Of a DNA stretch of 5,372 bases, positions 1-5,372 are shown piece after piece. The first letter of the stretch is position 1; each line of letters opens with the position of its first letter. Below the pieces are notes generated by a model. The model was given only the letters and a program-made list of their open reading frames with translations, was not told the DNA's origin and searched no databases. This DNA comes from an uncultured Selenomonadales bacterium. GTDB taxonomy: Bacteria > Bacillota_C > Negativicutes > Selenomonadales > Selenomonadaceae. Made by a program: the position numbers and the translations under genes. The stretch lies in NCBI GenBank assembly GCA_937916025.1, contig CALGGX010000098.1, positions 1 through 5,372 of the forward strand, given 5' to 3'.

Positions 1-34
1 GTGACTGGAGTTCAGACGTGTGCTCTTCCGATCT
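1..34. other. Illumina TruSeq adapter remnant (artefact)
   Basis: The first 34 bases match, from memory, the TruSeq read-2/index adapter, beginning GTGACTGGAGTTCAG and ending GCTCTTCCGATCT. The adapter is complete up to the point where the sample index would begin, as expected when reads from short inserts run off the end of the fragment. It is therefore not part of the genome and should be trimmed. It also marks this position as a contig end, so nothing can be said about what lies upstream. Confidence 0.97.
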
Positions 35-70
35 TTACGCATTACGAATTACGAATTACGAATTACGAAT
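35..70 (+). repeat. Heptanucleotide tandem repeat, block 1
   Basis: Five consecutive 7-base units: one TTACGCA (35-41) followed by four TTACGAA (42-69), plus one extra T. The array abuts the adapter, so its true length is unknown and more copies may lie beyond the contig end. It resembles in kind the short tandemly repeated heptamers (STRR) known from filamentous cyanobacteria. The unit differs from the STRR units I remember, so this is not a taxonomic assignment. Confidence 0.9.
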
Positions 71-98
71 TTGGAGTGACGGGCTTGCAATTCATAAT
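71..98 (+). promoter_or_regulatory. Weak candidate promoter before the YqgF-like gene
   Basis: TTGGAG at 71-76 and CATAAT at 93-98 are separated by 16 bases. The -10 element matches the sigma-70/sigma-A consensus at 5 of 6 positions, but the -35 element at only 3 of 6. Transcription would start near 105, leaving a leader of about 20 bases. The -10-like box lies within inverted units of the heptamer repeat, so it may be a chance product of AT-rich repeat sequence. The real promoter may also lie upstream, outside the window. Confidence 0.2.
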
Positions 99-104
99 GC
101 ATAA
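89..104 (-). repeat. Inverted heptamer repeat units
   Basis: TTCATAA (91-97) and TGCATAA (98-104) are reverse complements of TTATGAA and TTATGCA, which are variants of the TTACGAA unit found on either side. Bases 89-98 (AATTCATAAT) are also the exact reverse complement of 123-132, a 10-bp inverted repeat with a 24-base loop. Its 3' arm covers the start codon of the next gene at 126-128 and its loop holds the possible ribosome binding site. The stem has only one G-C pair, so it would be weak. Confidence 0.6.
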
Positions 105-123
105 TGAAGGAAACGGTCTTTAA

Positions 124-153
124 TTATGAATTACGAATTACGAATTACGAATT
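124..153 (+). repeat. Heptanucleotide tandem repeat, block 2, inside the gene start
   Basis: One TTATGAA unit (124-130) followed by three TTACGAA units (131-151) and a partial TT. The array overlaps the 5' end of the YqgF-like gene and supplies both its ATG and the next eight codons. Three 7-base units equal 21 bases, so the tract stays open in frame and reads as a seven-residue cycle, NYELRIT. The residues encoded here have no counterpart expected in the protein family. Confidence 0.88.
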
Positions 154-554
154 GCCTTTTGGCGATTGATCCGGGGCGGGATAAATGCGGCGTGTGCGTT
201 GTCGACGGCAACGGCGAGATCGGATATCAACGCGTGATCGAAACCGCGCGGCTCGAAGAAGTCGTTTCCGAACTCGGTTCGCGCTTTGAACTGCAGACAA
301 TTGTTCTCGGAGACGGCACGACGAGTTCCGAAGCGGCTCGGCGAATTTCGGCGATTGCAAAAGACGTTCCGATCGAAGTCGTCGACGAAAAACACACAAC
401 CGAGCAGGCGCGCGTCGAATATTGGAAGAAAAAACCGCCGCGCGGCTGGCGGCGATTGCTCCCGACATCGATGCAGGTTCCGCCCGAGCCGGTTGACGAC
501 ATTGTTGCAGAAATTTTGGCGCGTCGTTTCATCAAAAAAATTTCGGGAGGTTAA
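126..554 (+). CDS. YqgF/RuvX-like RNase H-fold protein
   Basis: A 142-residue protein that I assign to the YqgF/RuvX-like RNase H superfamily, whose members include the nuclease that matures the 5' end of 16S rRNA (YqgF/RuvX). Three acidic motifs fit the fold: LLAIDPGRDKCG (D15), VDEKHTT (D88, E89; compare DERLST in YqgF) and PVDDIVAEILARRF (D124, D125). The middle section with WRRLLPT and QVPPEP is unlike classical YqgF, so this is a divergent branch and true rRNA processing activity is uncertain. Residues 2-9 (NYELRITN) come from heptamer repeat DNA, and the conserved part starts at residue 11 or 12. The ATG at 126 has an AAGGA 14 bases upstream, which is rather far. A TTG at 159, giving MAIDPG, is an alternative start. 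The stop lies three bases before the cupin gene, so the two are probably co-transcribed. Confidence 0.8.
   Translation: MNYELRITNCLLAIDPGRDKCGVCVVDGNGEIGYQRVIETARLEEVVSELGSRFELQTIVLGDGTTSSEAARRISAIAKDVPIEVVDEKHTTEQARVEYWKKKPPRGWRRLLPTSMQVPPEPVDDIVAEILARRFIKKISGG
545..551 (+). promoter_or_regulatory. Ribosome binding site of the cupin gene
   Basis: GGGAGGT lies six bases before the ATG at 558 and overlaps the last codons of the preceding gene. It is a strong Shine-Dalgarno match and fixes the cupin start. Its position at the upstream stop codon suggests the two genes are translated from one message. Confidence 0.85.
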
Positions 555-557
555 GCA

Positions 558-1076
558 ATGACTTTGATCAGAAAATTGACGACCGGCTTGCTCGTCGGCG
601 CGTTGTTCATCGGCATGCAGCCGTCGACCGAAGCGGCGGACGACAGCGTTTCGGAAAAACAAATTGTTCGCGCGTTGAAAAAATCCGGCGGCACCGTTTT
701 TCCGATCGGCAATCCGAACACGGCTTACGAGAGATATTTTACCGGACGGAGCTGGTTGTACGCTTTGACGGGCGCGGACGACAATGTCGTGACGGCGAAT
801 GTAACATTCGAGCCCGGTTGCATCAATCATTGGCACATTCATCATGGCTCGTGTCAAGTGCTGGCGGGTGTTTCCGGGCGCGGATATTATCAGATCTGGG
901 GCGAGGAAGTTCACGAATTGTTGCCCGGTCAAAGCGTGACGATTCCGGAAGGAACCAAGCATTGGCATGGCGCGCAAAACGGCAGTTGGTTTCAGCATTT
1001 GGCAATCATGTCCGTCGGTGCCGAGACCGAATGGCTTGAGCCCGTCGATCCTTTCGAGTACTCGAAATTGCAATAA
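558..1076 (+). CDS. Exported small cupin-domain protein
   Basis: A 172-residue protein with a Sec-type signal peptide: basic MTLIRK, hydrophobic core at about residues 7-20, and a likely cleavage after A26 or A27 (STEA/AD). The mature protein is one cupin beta-barrel. Motif 1 fits G(X)5HXH(X)4Q(X)6G from G87 to G107, predicting metal ligands H93, H95 and Q100, with Gln in place of the usual Glu. Motif 2 runs G124, P130, G132, H135. The flanking FEPGC, WHIHHG, KHWHGA and EWLEPV segments match a family often annotated as cupin or carboxymuconolactone-decarboxylase-associated cupin. Relatives I recall are mostly cytoplasmic, so export is notable. The substrate is unknown; metal-dependent handling of a small organic or quinone-like compound outside the cytoplasm is only a guess. 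The gene ends just before a convergent terminator region. Confidence 0.87.
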   Translation: MTLIRKLTTGLLVGALFIGMQPSTEAADDSVSEKQIVRALKKSGGTVFPIGNPNTAYERYFTGRSWLYALTGADDNVVTANVTFEPGCINHWHIHHGSCQVLAGVSGRGYYQIWGEEVHELLPGQSVTIPEGTKHWHGAQNGSWFQHLAIMSVGAETEWLEPVDPFEYSKLQ

Positions 1077-1112
1077 AAAAAATGTCGATTGCCCTGCTAA
1101 CAAATCGACATT
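1075..1112 (-). terminator. Rho-independent terminator of the minus-strand operon
   Basis: A perfect 10-bp inverted repeat (AATGTCGATT at 1081-1090, AATCGACATT at 1103-1112) with a 12-base loop. Read on the minus strand, the stem is followed at once by a T-run (complement of the A-run from 1075). On the plus strand no T-run follows, so the signal is directional. It would end the aroB-to-trpD transcript about 70-105 bases past the trpD stop. The A-run overlaps the stop codon of the cupin gene. Confidence 0.75.
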
Positions 1113-1130
1113 CTTCAATCTTTAAGTGCG

Positions 1131-1155
1131 GCGCGTTTCGACGCGCTTTTTTTTT
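1131..1155 (+). terminator. Rho-independent terminator of the plus-strand operon
   Basis: GCGCGT (1131-1136) and ACGCGC (1141-1146) form a perfect 6-bp stem closed by a TTCG tetraloop, followed by nine T residues (1147-1155). This is a textbook intrinsic terminator for the YqgF-like/cupin transcript. On the minus strand the hairpin is preceded, not followed, by the homopolymer and so should not stop the opposing transcript. Confidence 0.9.
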
Positions 1156-1180
1156 GTGTTATCGTTAATGTCTTTTGCTT

Positions 1181-2206
1181 TTAATTCTGGTTTGACAGTC
1201 GAATGAAGTCACTCAACTTTTGCCGCGCGGCTCCCGAGGCGATCAATTTGCGCGCGAGCTCAAGCCCGTCTTTGATCGACTCCGCCTTGCCTCCGATGTA
1301 AATGGCCGCCGCCGCATTCAGCAACACAATGTCACTCTTGGCATTCGATACGCCGCTCAAAATCTCGCGAGCAATCCGCGCATTATCCTCCGGACTGCCG
1401 CCGATGATGTCGTCTTTCGTTGCGAGCGTCAATCCGAACGACTCCGGATCGATCACGTATCGCTGATACGTCCCGTCTTTCAATTCGCAAACGCTTGTCG
1501 GCGCGCTGATCGAAATTTCGTCCATCTTATCCTGCCCGTAGACAACCATCCCGCGCTTGACTCCGAGGTTCGTCAGTACTTTTGCAAGCACTTCAAGCAG
1601 ATACTCATCATATACGCCGAGAATGATCAACTCCGGTTGCGCCGGATTTGTCAGCGGTCCGAGAATATTAAATACCGTCCGAATTCCGAGCTCGCGTCTG
1701 ATTGCTCCGACGTATTTCATTGACGTGTGATACTTCTGCGCGAAGAAGAAACAAATTCCGATCTCTTTCAACAGTTCCGCGCATTTTTCCGGCGTAAGCT
1801 CAATGTTGACGCCGAGAGCTTCGAGACAATCCGCCGCTCCCGATTTTGACGACGCCGCGCGGTTGCCATGCTTTGCAACATTGATGCCTGCCGCCGAGAT
1901 GATGAATGATGCCGTCGTCGACACGTTGATCGAACCGGAATGATCTCCGCCCGTGCCGACGATCTCCAACACGTCTCCAATTTCTGAAGTATCGACCTTC
2001 AACGCATGCTCGCGCATTGCCGCCGCCGAACCGAAAATCTCGTCAATCGTCTCGAACCGCGCGCTTTTTGTCGACAACGCCGCCAAGTACGCCGCATTTT
2101 GCACCGCCGTTGTCTGACCGCTCATGATCTCGTTCATCACCGCATACGCTTCATCGTATGTCAAATCTTCCTTCGCGACGATTTTTTTGATTGCTTCTTT
2201 AATCAA
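1181..2206 (-). CDS. trpD: Anthranilate phosphoribosyltransferase
   Basis: TrpD transfers the phosphoribosyl group of PRPP to anthranilate, the second committed step of tryptophan synthesis, in the cytoplasm. The 341-residue length is normal for the family. Visible motifs are the PRPP-binding GTGGD (84-88) and NVST (94-97), [25 protein letters not shown] loop from K112, the anthranilate-side [20 protein letters not shown] (169-188) and the metal-binding DE at 229-230. These mark true TrpD and not the TrpD2 or nucleoside phosphorylase branches. The start is TTG, preceded at eight bases by GGAG within GAGGAGTG; the next ATG (residue 24) would cut into the N-terminal helical domain. It is the last gene of the operon, 12 bases after dhaM, and lies apart from any other trp gene in the window. 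Its only pathway relative here is aroB. Confidence 0.96.
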   Translation of the reverse strand: MIKEAIKKIVAKEDLTYDEAYAVMNEIMSGQTTAVQNAAYLAALSTKSARFETIDEIFGSAAAMREHALKVDTSEIGDVLEIVGTGGDHSGSINVSTTASFIISAAGINVAKHGNRAASSKSGAADCLEALGVNIELTPEKCAELLKEIGICFFFAQKYHTSMKYVGAIRRELGIRTVFNILGPLTNPAQPELIILGVYDEYLLEVLAKVLTNLGVKRGMVVYGQDKMDEISISAPTSVCELKDGTYQRYVIDPESFGLTLATKDDIIGGSPEDNARIAREILSGVSNAKSDIVLLNAAAAIYIGGKAESIKDGLELARKLIASGAARQKLSDFIRLSNQN

Positions 2207-2221
2207 CCGTTACACTCCTCA
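2207..2221 (-). promoter_or_regulatory. Ribosome binding site supporting the TTG start of trpD
   Basis: On the minus strand, TGAGGAGTG overlaps the dhaM stop codon, and GGAG is followed after eight bases by TTG at 2206-2204. The good spacing and absence of a nearby ATG decide the start. The overlap with the dhaM stop fits translational coupling. Confidence 0.75.
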
Positions 2222-2602
2222 GTTGAGTTTTCGCATGGTACGCGCATTTACCGCGCGCCTTTCAATTTCCTCGATCGAACTGCCGAGATTCGACTCGACC
2301 GCCGCGATCACCGCACCCTCGACCAGCGGACAGTCAAACAGTTTCAGTTTCGGACGCGCAAGCATTTCGATTGCCATTTCCGCCGTCATCACCGACGAGC
2401 CTATATCCATCAAAACCGCCACGCCGTCTTCGGAATAAACTTGACGTACCGCGCGGACGATTTTTTTGAAGCTCGTGCCCGGACCGCCGTCTTCAAGTCC
2501 GCCCGCCGCCGCCATCGGTACGTTCGGTGCCATCATCCGCGCCAATTCGATCACGCCTTCGGCGAGCTGTCGGCTGTGCGAGGCTACTACAATTCCGACC
2601 AT
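2219..2602 (-). CDS. dhaM: PTS-dependent dihydroxyacetone kinase, phosphotransfer subunit DhaM
   Basis: A 127-residue EIIA-mannose-type domain. In the known system DhaM accepts phosphate from HPr on a histidine and passes it to the ADP cofactor bound in DhaL, which then phosphorylates dihydroxyacetone held by DhaK. The N-terminal GIVVASHS places the phosphorylated histidine at H9, as in characterised DhaM proteins. AAGGLEDG, GTSF, VLMDIGSSVM and CPLVEGAVIAA follow the family pattern. This is the short single-domain form seen in Gram-positive lineages, not the E. coli three-domain fusion. The start is ATG with AGGTGAT a few bases upstream. It follows dhaK by 17 bases. DhaL, the partner DhaM must phosphorylate, is not in the window. 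Confidence 0.93.
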   Translation of the reverse strand: MVGIVVASHSRQLAEGVIELARMMAPNVPMAAAGGLEDGGPGTSFKKIVRAVRQVYSEDGVAVLMDIGSSVMTAEMAIEMLARPKLKLFDCPLVEGAVIAAVESNLGSSIEEIERRAVNARTMRKLN

Positions 2603-2619
2603 TCAGATCACCTGTCCTT

Positions 2620-3606
2620 TCATTTTTTAAGCGCGAAGGTGTCGACGGCAGCGTCATAATACGTCTTGAGTTCATCGTCGAGGCGCAAAAGCGTGATGGA
2701 GAATCCCGCCATTTCGATCGAAGTCATGTAATTTCCGATCATCGTATCGTAAATTTCGATGCCGCCGTTTCGATAGAGATAATCCTTGATAAAATTGTTG
2801 ACAATGCAAAGTTCCATGAACGGCGTGCCGCCCATGCCGTTGACCATCACGACGACTTCATGTCCGGCGTATTCGAGATGCGTCAGGATTCTGTCGAGCA
2901 TTTTGCGAGTGATGCTGTCGGCGTTGGCAATTTGCTCGCGCCGAATGCCGGGCTCGCCGTGGATTCCGATTCCCATTTCCATTTCCTTGTCGGAGAGCTC
3001 GAAACTGGGAATGCCGGTTGCGGGAACGGTGCAGGGCTTGATTGCCATGCCCATCGAGCGGACATTGTCGATCGTTTTTTGCGCGATTGCCTTGACGTTT
3101 GCGAGATCGGTGCCGGTTTCGGCGAGTGCTCCGGCAATCTTATGAACGAGCACAGTACCGGCGACGCCGCGCCTTCCGACCGCCGTGTTTTGACTTGCAA
3201 CGTCATCACCGACAATCACGTAATCGATTTTGATGCCCTGCATCGCCGCCTGCTCGATTGCAATCTCGAAATTCATCACATCGCCGGTGTAATTTTTGAC
3301 GATGCAGAATACGCCCTTCGGATTTGCAACGGCTTTGATTGCTTTAAGGATTGCGCCCGAAGACGGCGAAGTGAAAACCGAACCGGCAACAGCCGCATCG
3401 AGCATTCCGAAGCCGACATAACCGGCATGTGCGGGCTCGTGTCCGGAGCCGCCGCCGCTCACCAGCGCGACTTTATTCGATTTGAGGTTTTTGCGGATCA
3501 CGATGTTGTTATTGCCGAGCTTGACGAGTTTTGACGGCGAGGCGGCAACCAAGCCTTCCAACATTTCGCGCTCGACGTCCGCCGCGTTGTTGATGATTTT
3601 CTTCAT
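2620..3606 (-). CDS. dhaK: Dihydroxyacetone kinase, substrate-binding subunit DhaK
   Basis: A 328-residue DhaK, the subunit that binds dihydroxyacetone covalently before it is phosphorylated to DHAP. The catalytic residues known from E. coli all appear: H56 in GGGSGHEPAHAGYVG, D109 in IVKNYTGDVMNFE, and the hemiaminal histidine at H216 in MGIGIHGEPGI. GRRGVAGTVLVHKIAG and MAGFSITLLRLDDEL are further family blocks. The start is the ATG at 3606, which begins MKKIINNAADV as in other DhaK proteins and has AAGGTGGTG upstream; the open frame runs 43 codons further, but that part lies in the preceding gene. The ATG overlaps the stop of the glycosylase gene as ATGA (3603-3606). All three key residues are kept, so the protein looks active and not like a DhaQ-type regulator. 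Confidence 0.95.
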   Translation of the reverse strand: MKKIINNAADVEREMLEGLVAASPSKLVKLGNNNIVIRKNLKSNKVALVSGGGSGHEPAHAGYVGFGMLDAAVAGSVFTSPSSGAILKAIKAVANPKGVFCIVKNYTGDVMNFEIAIEQAAMQGIKIDYVIVGDDVASQNTAVGRRGVAGTVLVHKIAGALAETGTDLANVKAIAQKTIDNVRSMGMAIKPCTVPATGIPSFELSDKEMEMGIGIHGEPGIRREQIANADSITRKMLDRILTHLEYAGHEVVVMVNGMGGTPFMELCIVNNFIKDYLYRNGGIEIYDTMIGNYMTSIEMAGFSITLLRLDDELKTYYDAAVDTFALKK

Positions 3607-4427
3607 TGAGACACCACCTTCGGCTGATATTTTTTTTGATAAAACACGTATTGCTGAGCGATGCCGGCATTTTTCGGAATATCGTCGAATACGTTCCTGC
3701 CGTTGAAATCGTCCTTGATTGCGCGGGCGATCCACACGTCAATCGGCACGCGATCGACGCGATGATAAGCGAACAGGGCGACGCAATTGGCGACTTTATC
3801 CCCGACGCCGCGAATTGATTTCAATCTTTCGAGCATCGTGTCATCGTCGACGGCTGAAAGTGTTTCGAGATCAATCGAGCCGTTTCGGATTTTTTCAATC
3901 GCATCGAGAATGTAATTTTTTCGATAGCCGAGCCCCAGTCCGCTCAACTGCTCGAGTGTCGCGTCTTTCAATTGCTCGACCGTCGGAAAGAGATGAATTG
4001 TTTCGTACGGAGTTTCAATCGGACTTCCGAAACGCGCGGCAATTCTTTCGACCGAGGTCGTGATTGACGGAATGCTTTTGCGTTGCGAGATGATGAAACT
4101 CAAAAGTGTCTCGAAAGGTTCCTGCCGAAGGATGCGAATTCCCGCGCCGAATTCGGCGGCTGCTTTCAGACGCTCGTCGATTGCGGCGATCTCCGCGCGG
4201 AGCCGAGCGTAATTCGTTTCGAGATCGAAATACGTCTTCCAAACTGCATTCCATTCAAATTCATCGCAAGAAACTTCCAATTGCGCGCGATTTTTTCTGC
4301 TTATATAAATAACACGATTGCCTGTAATAAATCTGTAAACGTCGCCGAAAATTTCCTTCGCGCGAAAACATTGCCCGCAATGCGCAATCTTCTGCAAATC
4401 AAAATCGTCGTCGATGTCAATGATCAT
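3603..4427 (-). CDS. OGG1-type 8-oxoguanine DNA glycosylase/AP lyase (variant loop)
   Basis: A 274-residue HhH-GPD glycosylase that resembles OGG1 from end to end. The N-terminal FDLQKIAHCGQCFR corresponds to the OGG1 segment whose glycine (here G18) reads 8-oxoguanine. The hairpin IRGVGDKVANCVALF carries the Schiff-base lysine K211, and VPIDVW carries the catalytic aspartate D230. GLGLGYRKNYI (163-173) and GIAQQYVFYQKK (255-266) fit bacterial relatives. Known family members excise 8-oxoguanine opposite C and nick the abasic site. Where OGG1 has an NNN loop, this protein has FIISQRKSIP (111-120), so substrate preference may differ. The start at 4427 (MIIDIDDDF) is chosen over an upstream in-frame extension because it has GAGGTG upstream and an ATGA overlap with aroB. 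It also overlaps dhaK by ATGA at its own end. Confidence 0.88.
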   Translation of the reverse strand: MIIDIDDDFDLQKIAHCGQCFRAKEIFGDVYRFITGNRVIYISRKNRAQLEVSCDEFEWNAVWKTYFDLETNYARLRAEIAAIDERLKAAAEFGAGIRILRQEPFETLLSFIISQRKSIPSITTSVERIAARFGSPIETPYETIHLFPTVEQLKDATLEQLSGLGLGYRKNYILDAIEKIRNGSIDLETLSAVDDDTMLERLKSIRGVGDKVANCVALFAYHRVDRVPIDVWIARAIKDDFNGRNVFDDIPKNAGIAQQYVFYQKKYQPKVVSQ

Positions 4428-5372
4428 GCCTGCACCTCGATAATTTTTTTGACGGCGTTTTTGACGACCGATTCCGGCACGTCGTTTTTGATTTCGACAT
4501 GTCCGATCCGATCGGGCAGAACCCAATTGATTTTTCCGTCGACGGTTTTTTTGTCGCGAAACAGGGCGGAGTAAATTCGATTGACGTCGAGATTTTCCGC
4601 GCGGCTGATCATCTTCAGCCGATCGATCAGAAGTTTCAGCCGATCGACTTCGGCGTTTGAGATCATTCCGAGCTCGCGACCGAGCTCGGCGGCTCCGATC
4701 ATTCCGATCGCCACCGCCTCGCCGTGAGTGTATTTCCGATACGCCGTTTCTTCTTCAATCGCATGCGCGAGCGTATGACCGAAATTCAGAATTCGCCGAA
4801 GTCCGGCTTCGCGTTCGTCTTTTGAAACGACGTCGGCTTTGAGCTCGCATGAGCGCGCGATCAGATGTTCCATTGTCGACGGTTCGAGCGCGAGTATTTC
4901 CTCGACGCGATTTTCGAGATAGCAAAAAAAATCGGCGTCCGCTATCACGCCGTACTTGACGATTTCTCCGAGTCCGGAGGCAATTTCGCGCGGCGGCAGT
5001 GTCGAAAGGAAGTCGAGAGCTATGAATACCGCGCGCGGTTGATAAAATGCGCCGATCAGATTTTTGCCGAGCGGATGATTGACGGCAGTCTTGCCGCCGA
5101 CGCTCGAATCGACTTGCGCGAGCAAACTTGTCGGGATTTGAATGAACGGCACGCCGCGCATAAAAGTTGCGGCGACGAATCCCGACATATCTCCGACGAC
5201 TCCTCCGCCGAGTGCAAAGATCGGCGACTTCCGATCGAGTCCGTGTTCGATCGCGGCTGTGTAAATTTCCGTTGCCGTCGAAAGGCTTTTGGAAGGTTCT
5301 CCGGCAGGAATCGTAACGACTCGGATATCAAGCCCTTCCGCGCGGAGTATTTCCGCAAAACGATCGCCGACG
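4424..5372 (-). CDS. aroB: 3-dehydroquinate synthase (5' end outside window)
   Basis: AroB converts DAHP to 3-dehydroquinate, the second step of the shikimate pathway, using NAD and a divalent metal. The visible 315 residues start at the window edge with VGDRFAEILRAEGLDIRVV; about 45-50 N-terminal residues are missing compared with the usual 350-360. The open frame continues to the window edge, so the internal ATG at 5188 is not the start. Diagnostic blocks are IPAGEPSKSL, the NAD-binding FALGGGVVGDMSGFVAA, RGVPFIQIPTSLLAQVDSSV, GGKTAVNHPLGKNLIGAF, GLGEIVKYG (metal-ligand Glu), RRILNFGHTLAHAIE and YTHGEAVAIGM (metal-ligand His residues). It is the first visible gene of the operon, and its stop overlaps the glycosylase start as ATGA. 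Any promoter lies beyond the window. Confidence 0.97.
   Translation of the reverse strand, partial: VGDRFAEILRAEGLDIRVVTIPAGEPSKSLSTATEIYTAAIEHGLDRKSPIFALGGGVVGDMSGFVAATFMRGVPFIQIPTSLLAQVDSSVGGKTAVNHPLGKNLIGAFYQPRAVFIALDFLSTLPPREIASGLGEIVKYGVIADADFFCYLENRVEEILALEPSTMEHLIARSCELKADVVSKDEREAGLRRILNFGHTLAHAIEEETAYRKYTHGEAVAIGMIGAAELGRELGMISNAEVDRLKLLIDRLKMISRAENLDVNRIYSALFRDKKTVDGKINWVLPDRIGHVEIKNDVPESVVKNAVKKIIEVQA

Noticed and set aside
35..153. Possible CRISPR array
   Set aside because: The repeat unit is only seven bases and directly tandem, with no spacers of uniform length and no cas genes nearby.
138..1118. A 326-codon open frame on the minus strand, opposite the YqgF-like and cupin genes
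   Set aside because: It is longer than either real gene but shows no recognisable domain, is rich in Arg and low-complexity stretches, and lies antisense to two proteins with clear family motifs and ribosome binding sites. It also runs across both convergent hairpins.
2006..2659. A 217-codon open frame on the plus strand across trpD, dhaM and the end of dhaK
   Set aside because: It spans three well-supported minus-strand genes and their junctions, is rich in Arg and His, and has no recognisable motif.
2527..3534. A 335-codon open frame on the plus strand, opposite dhaK
   Set aside because: It is the antisense image of dhaK produced by codon bias, with His- and Asp-rich composition and no family resemblance. 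DhaK on the other strand has all its catalytic residues.
3607..3735. N-terminal extension of DhaK by 43 codons
   Set aside because: It overlaps the C-terminal coding part of the glycosylase in another frame. The ATG at 3606 begins the standard DhaK N-terminus and has a strong Shine-Dalgarno.
4428..4526. N-terminal extension of the glycosylase by 33 codons
   Set aside because: The extension lies inside aroB, is Arg/Lys-rich without family resemblance, and the ATG at 4427 has its own ribosome binding site and an ATGA overlap.
1..5372. A new defence, toxin-antitoxin or mobile-element system
   Set aside because: All CDSs in the window belong to known families, mostly housekeeping or metabolic. 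There is no transposase, integrase, attachment site or toxin-like pair, and base composition looks even along the window.

Overview
The window reads as the end of a metagenome or draft-genome contig from a bacterium, most likely a Bacillota member and possibly a Negativicutes (Selenomonas-like) diderm. The basis is indirect: strong Shine-Dalgarno sites before most genes, a short single-domain DhaM, a YqgF-like protein of a type I associate with that group, and a signal-peptide-bearing cupin. No rRNA or marker gene fixes the taxonomy. The first 34 bases are not biological: they match the Illumina TruSeq read-2/index adapter, so real sequence starts at about 35.

Layout, left to right. Positions 35-153 hold a heptanucleotide repeat region (unit TTACGAA and variants, in both orientations) that runs into the 5' end of the first gene. 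A short plus-strand operon follows: a YqgF/RuvX-like RNase H-fold protein (126-554), then an exported cupin protein (558-1076) three bases downstream. Positions 1077-1180 separate two convergent transcription units and hold two hairpins, one terminator-like for each strand, placed so that the two mRNAs would overlap at their 3' ends.

The rest (1181-5372) is one compact minus-strand operon. In transcription order it is aroB (3-dehydroquinate synthase, 5' end outside the window), an OGG1-type DNA glycosylase, dhaK, dhaM and trpD (anthranilate phosphoribosyltransferase). Junctions are an ATGA overlap, a second ATGA overlap, a 17-bp gap and a 12-bp gap, so translation is probably coupled throughout. 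aroB and trpD both serve aromatic amino acid synthesis. dhaK and dhaM are two of the three subunits of PTS-dependent dihydroxyacetone kinase; the ADP-carrying subunit dhaL, normally between them, is absent here. The glycosylase is a repair gene with no obvious pathway link to its neighbours.

I see no convincing novel system. The points most worth a second look are the dhaK-dhaM pair lacking dhaL, the repeat tract that supplies the start codon and first codons of the YqgF-like gene, the crossed convergent terminators, and the glycosylase with an altered NNN loop.
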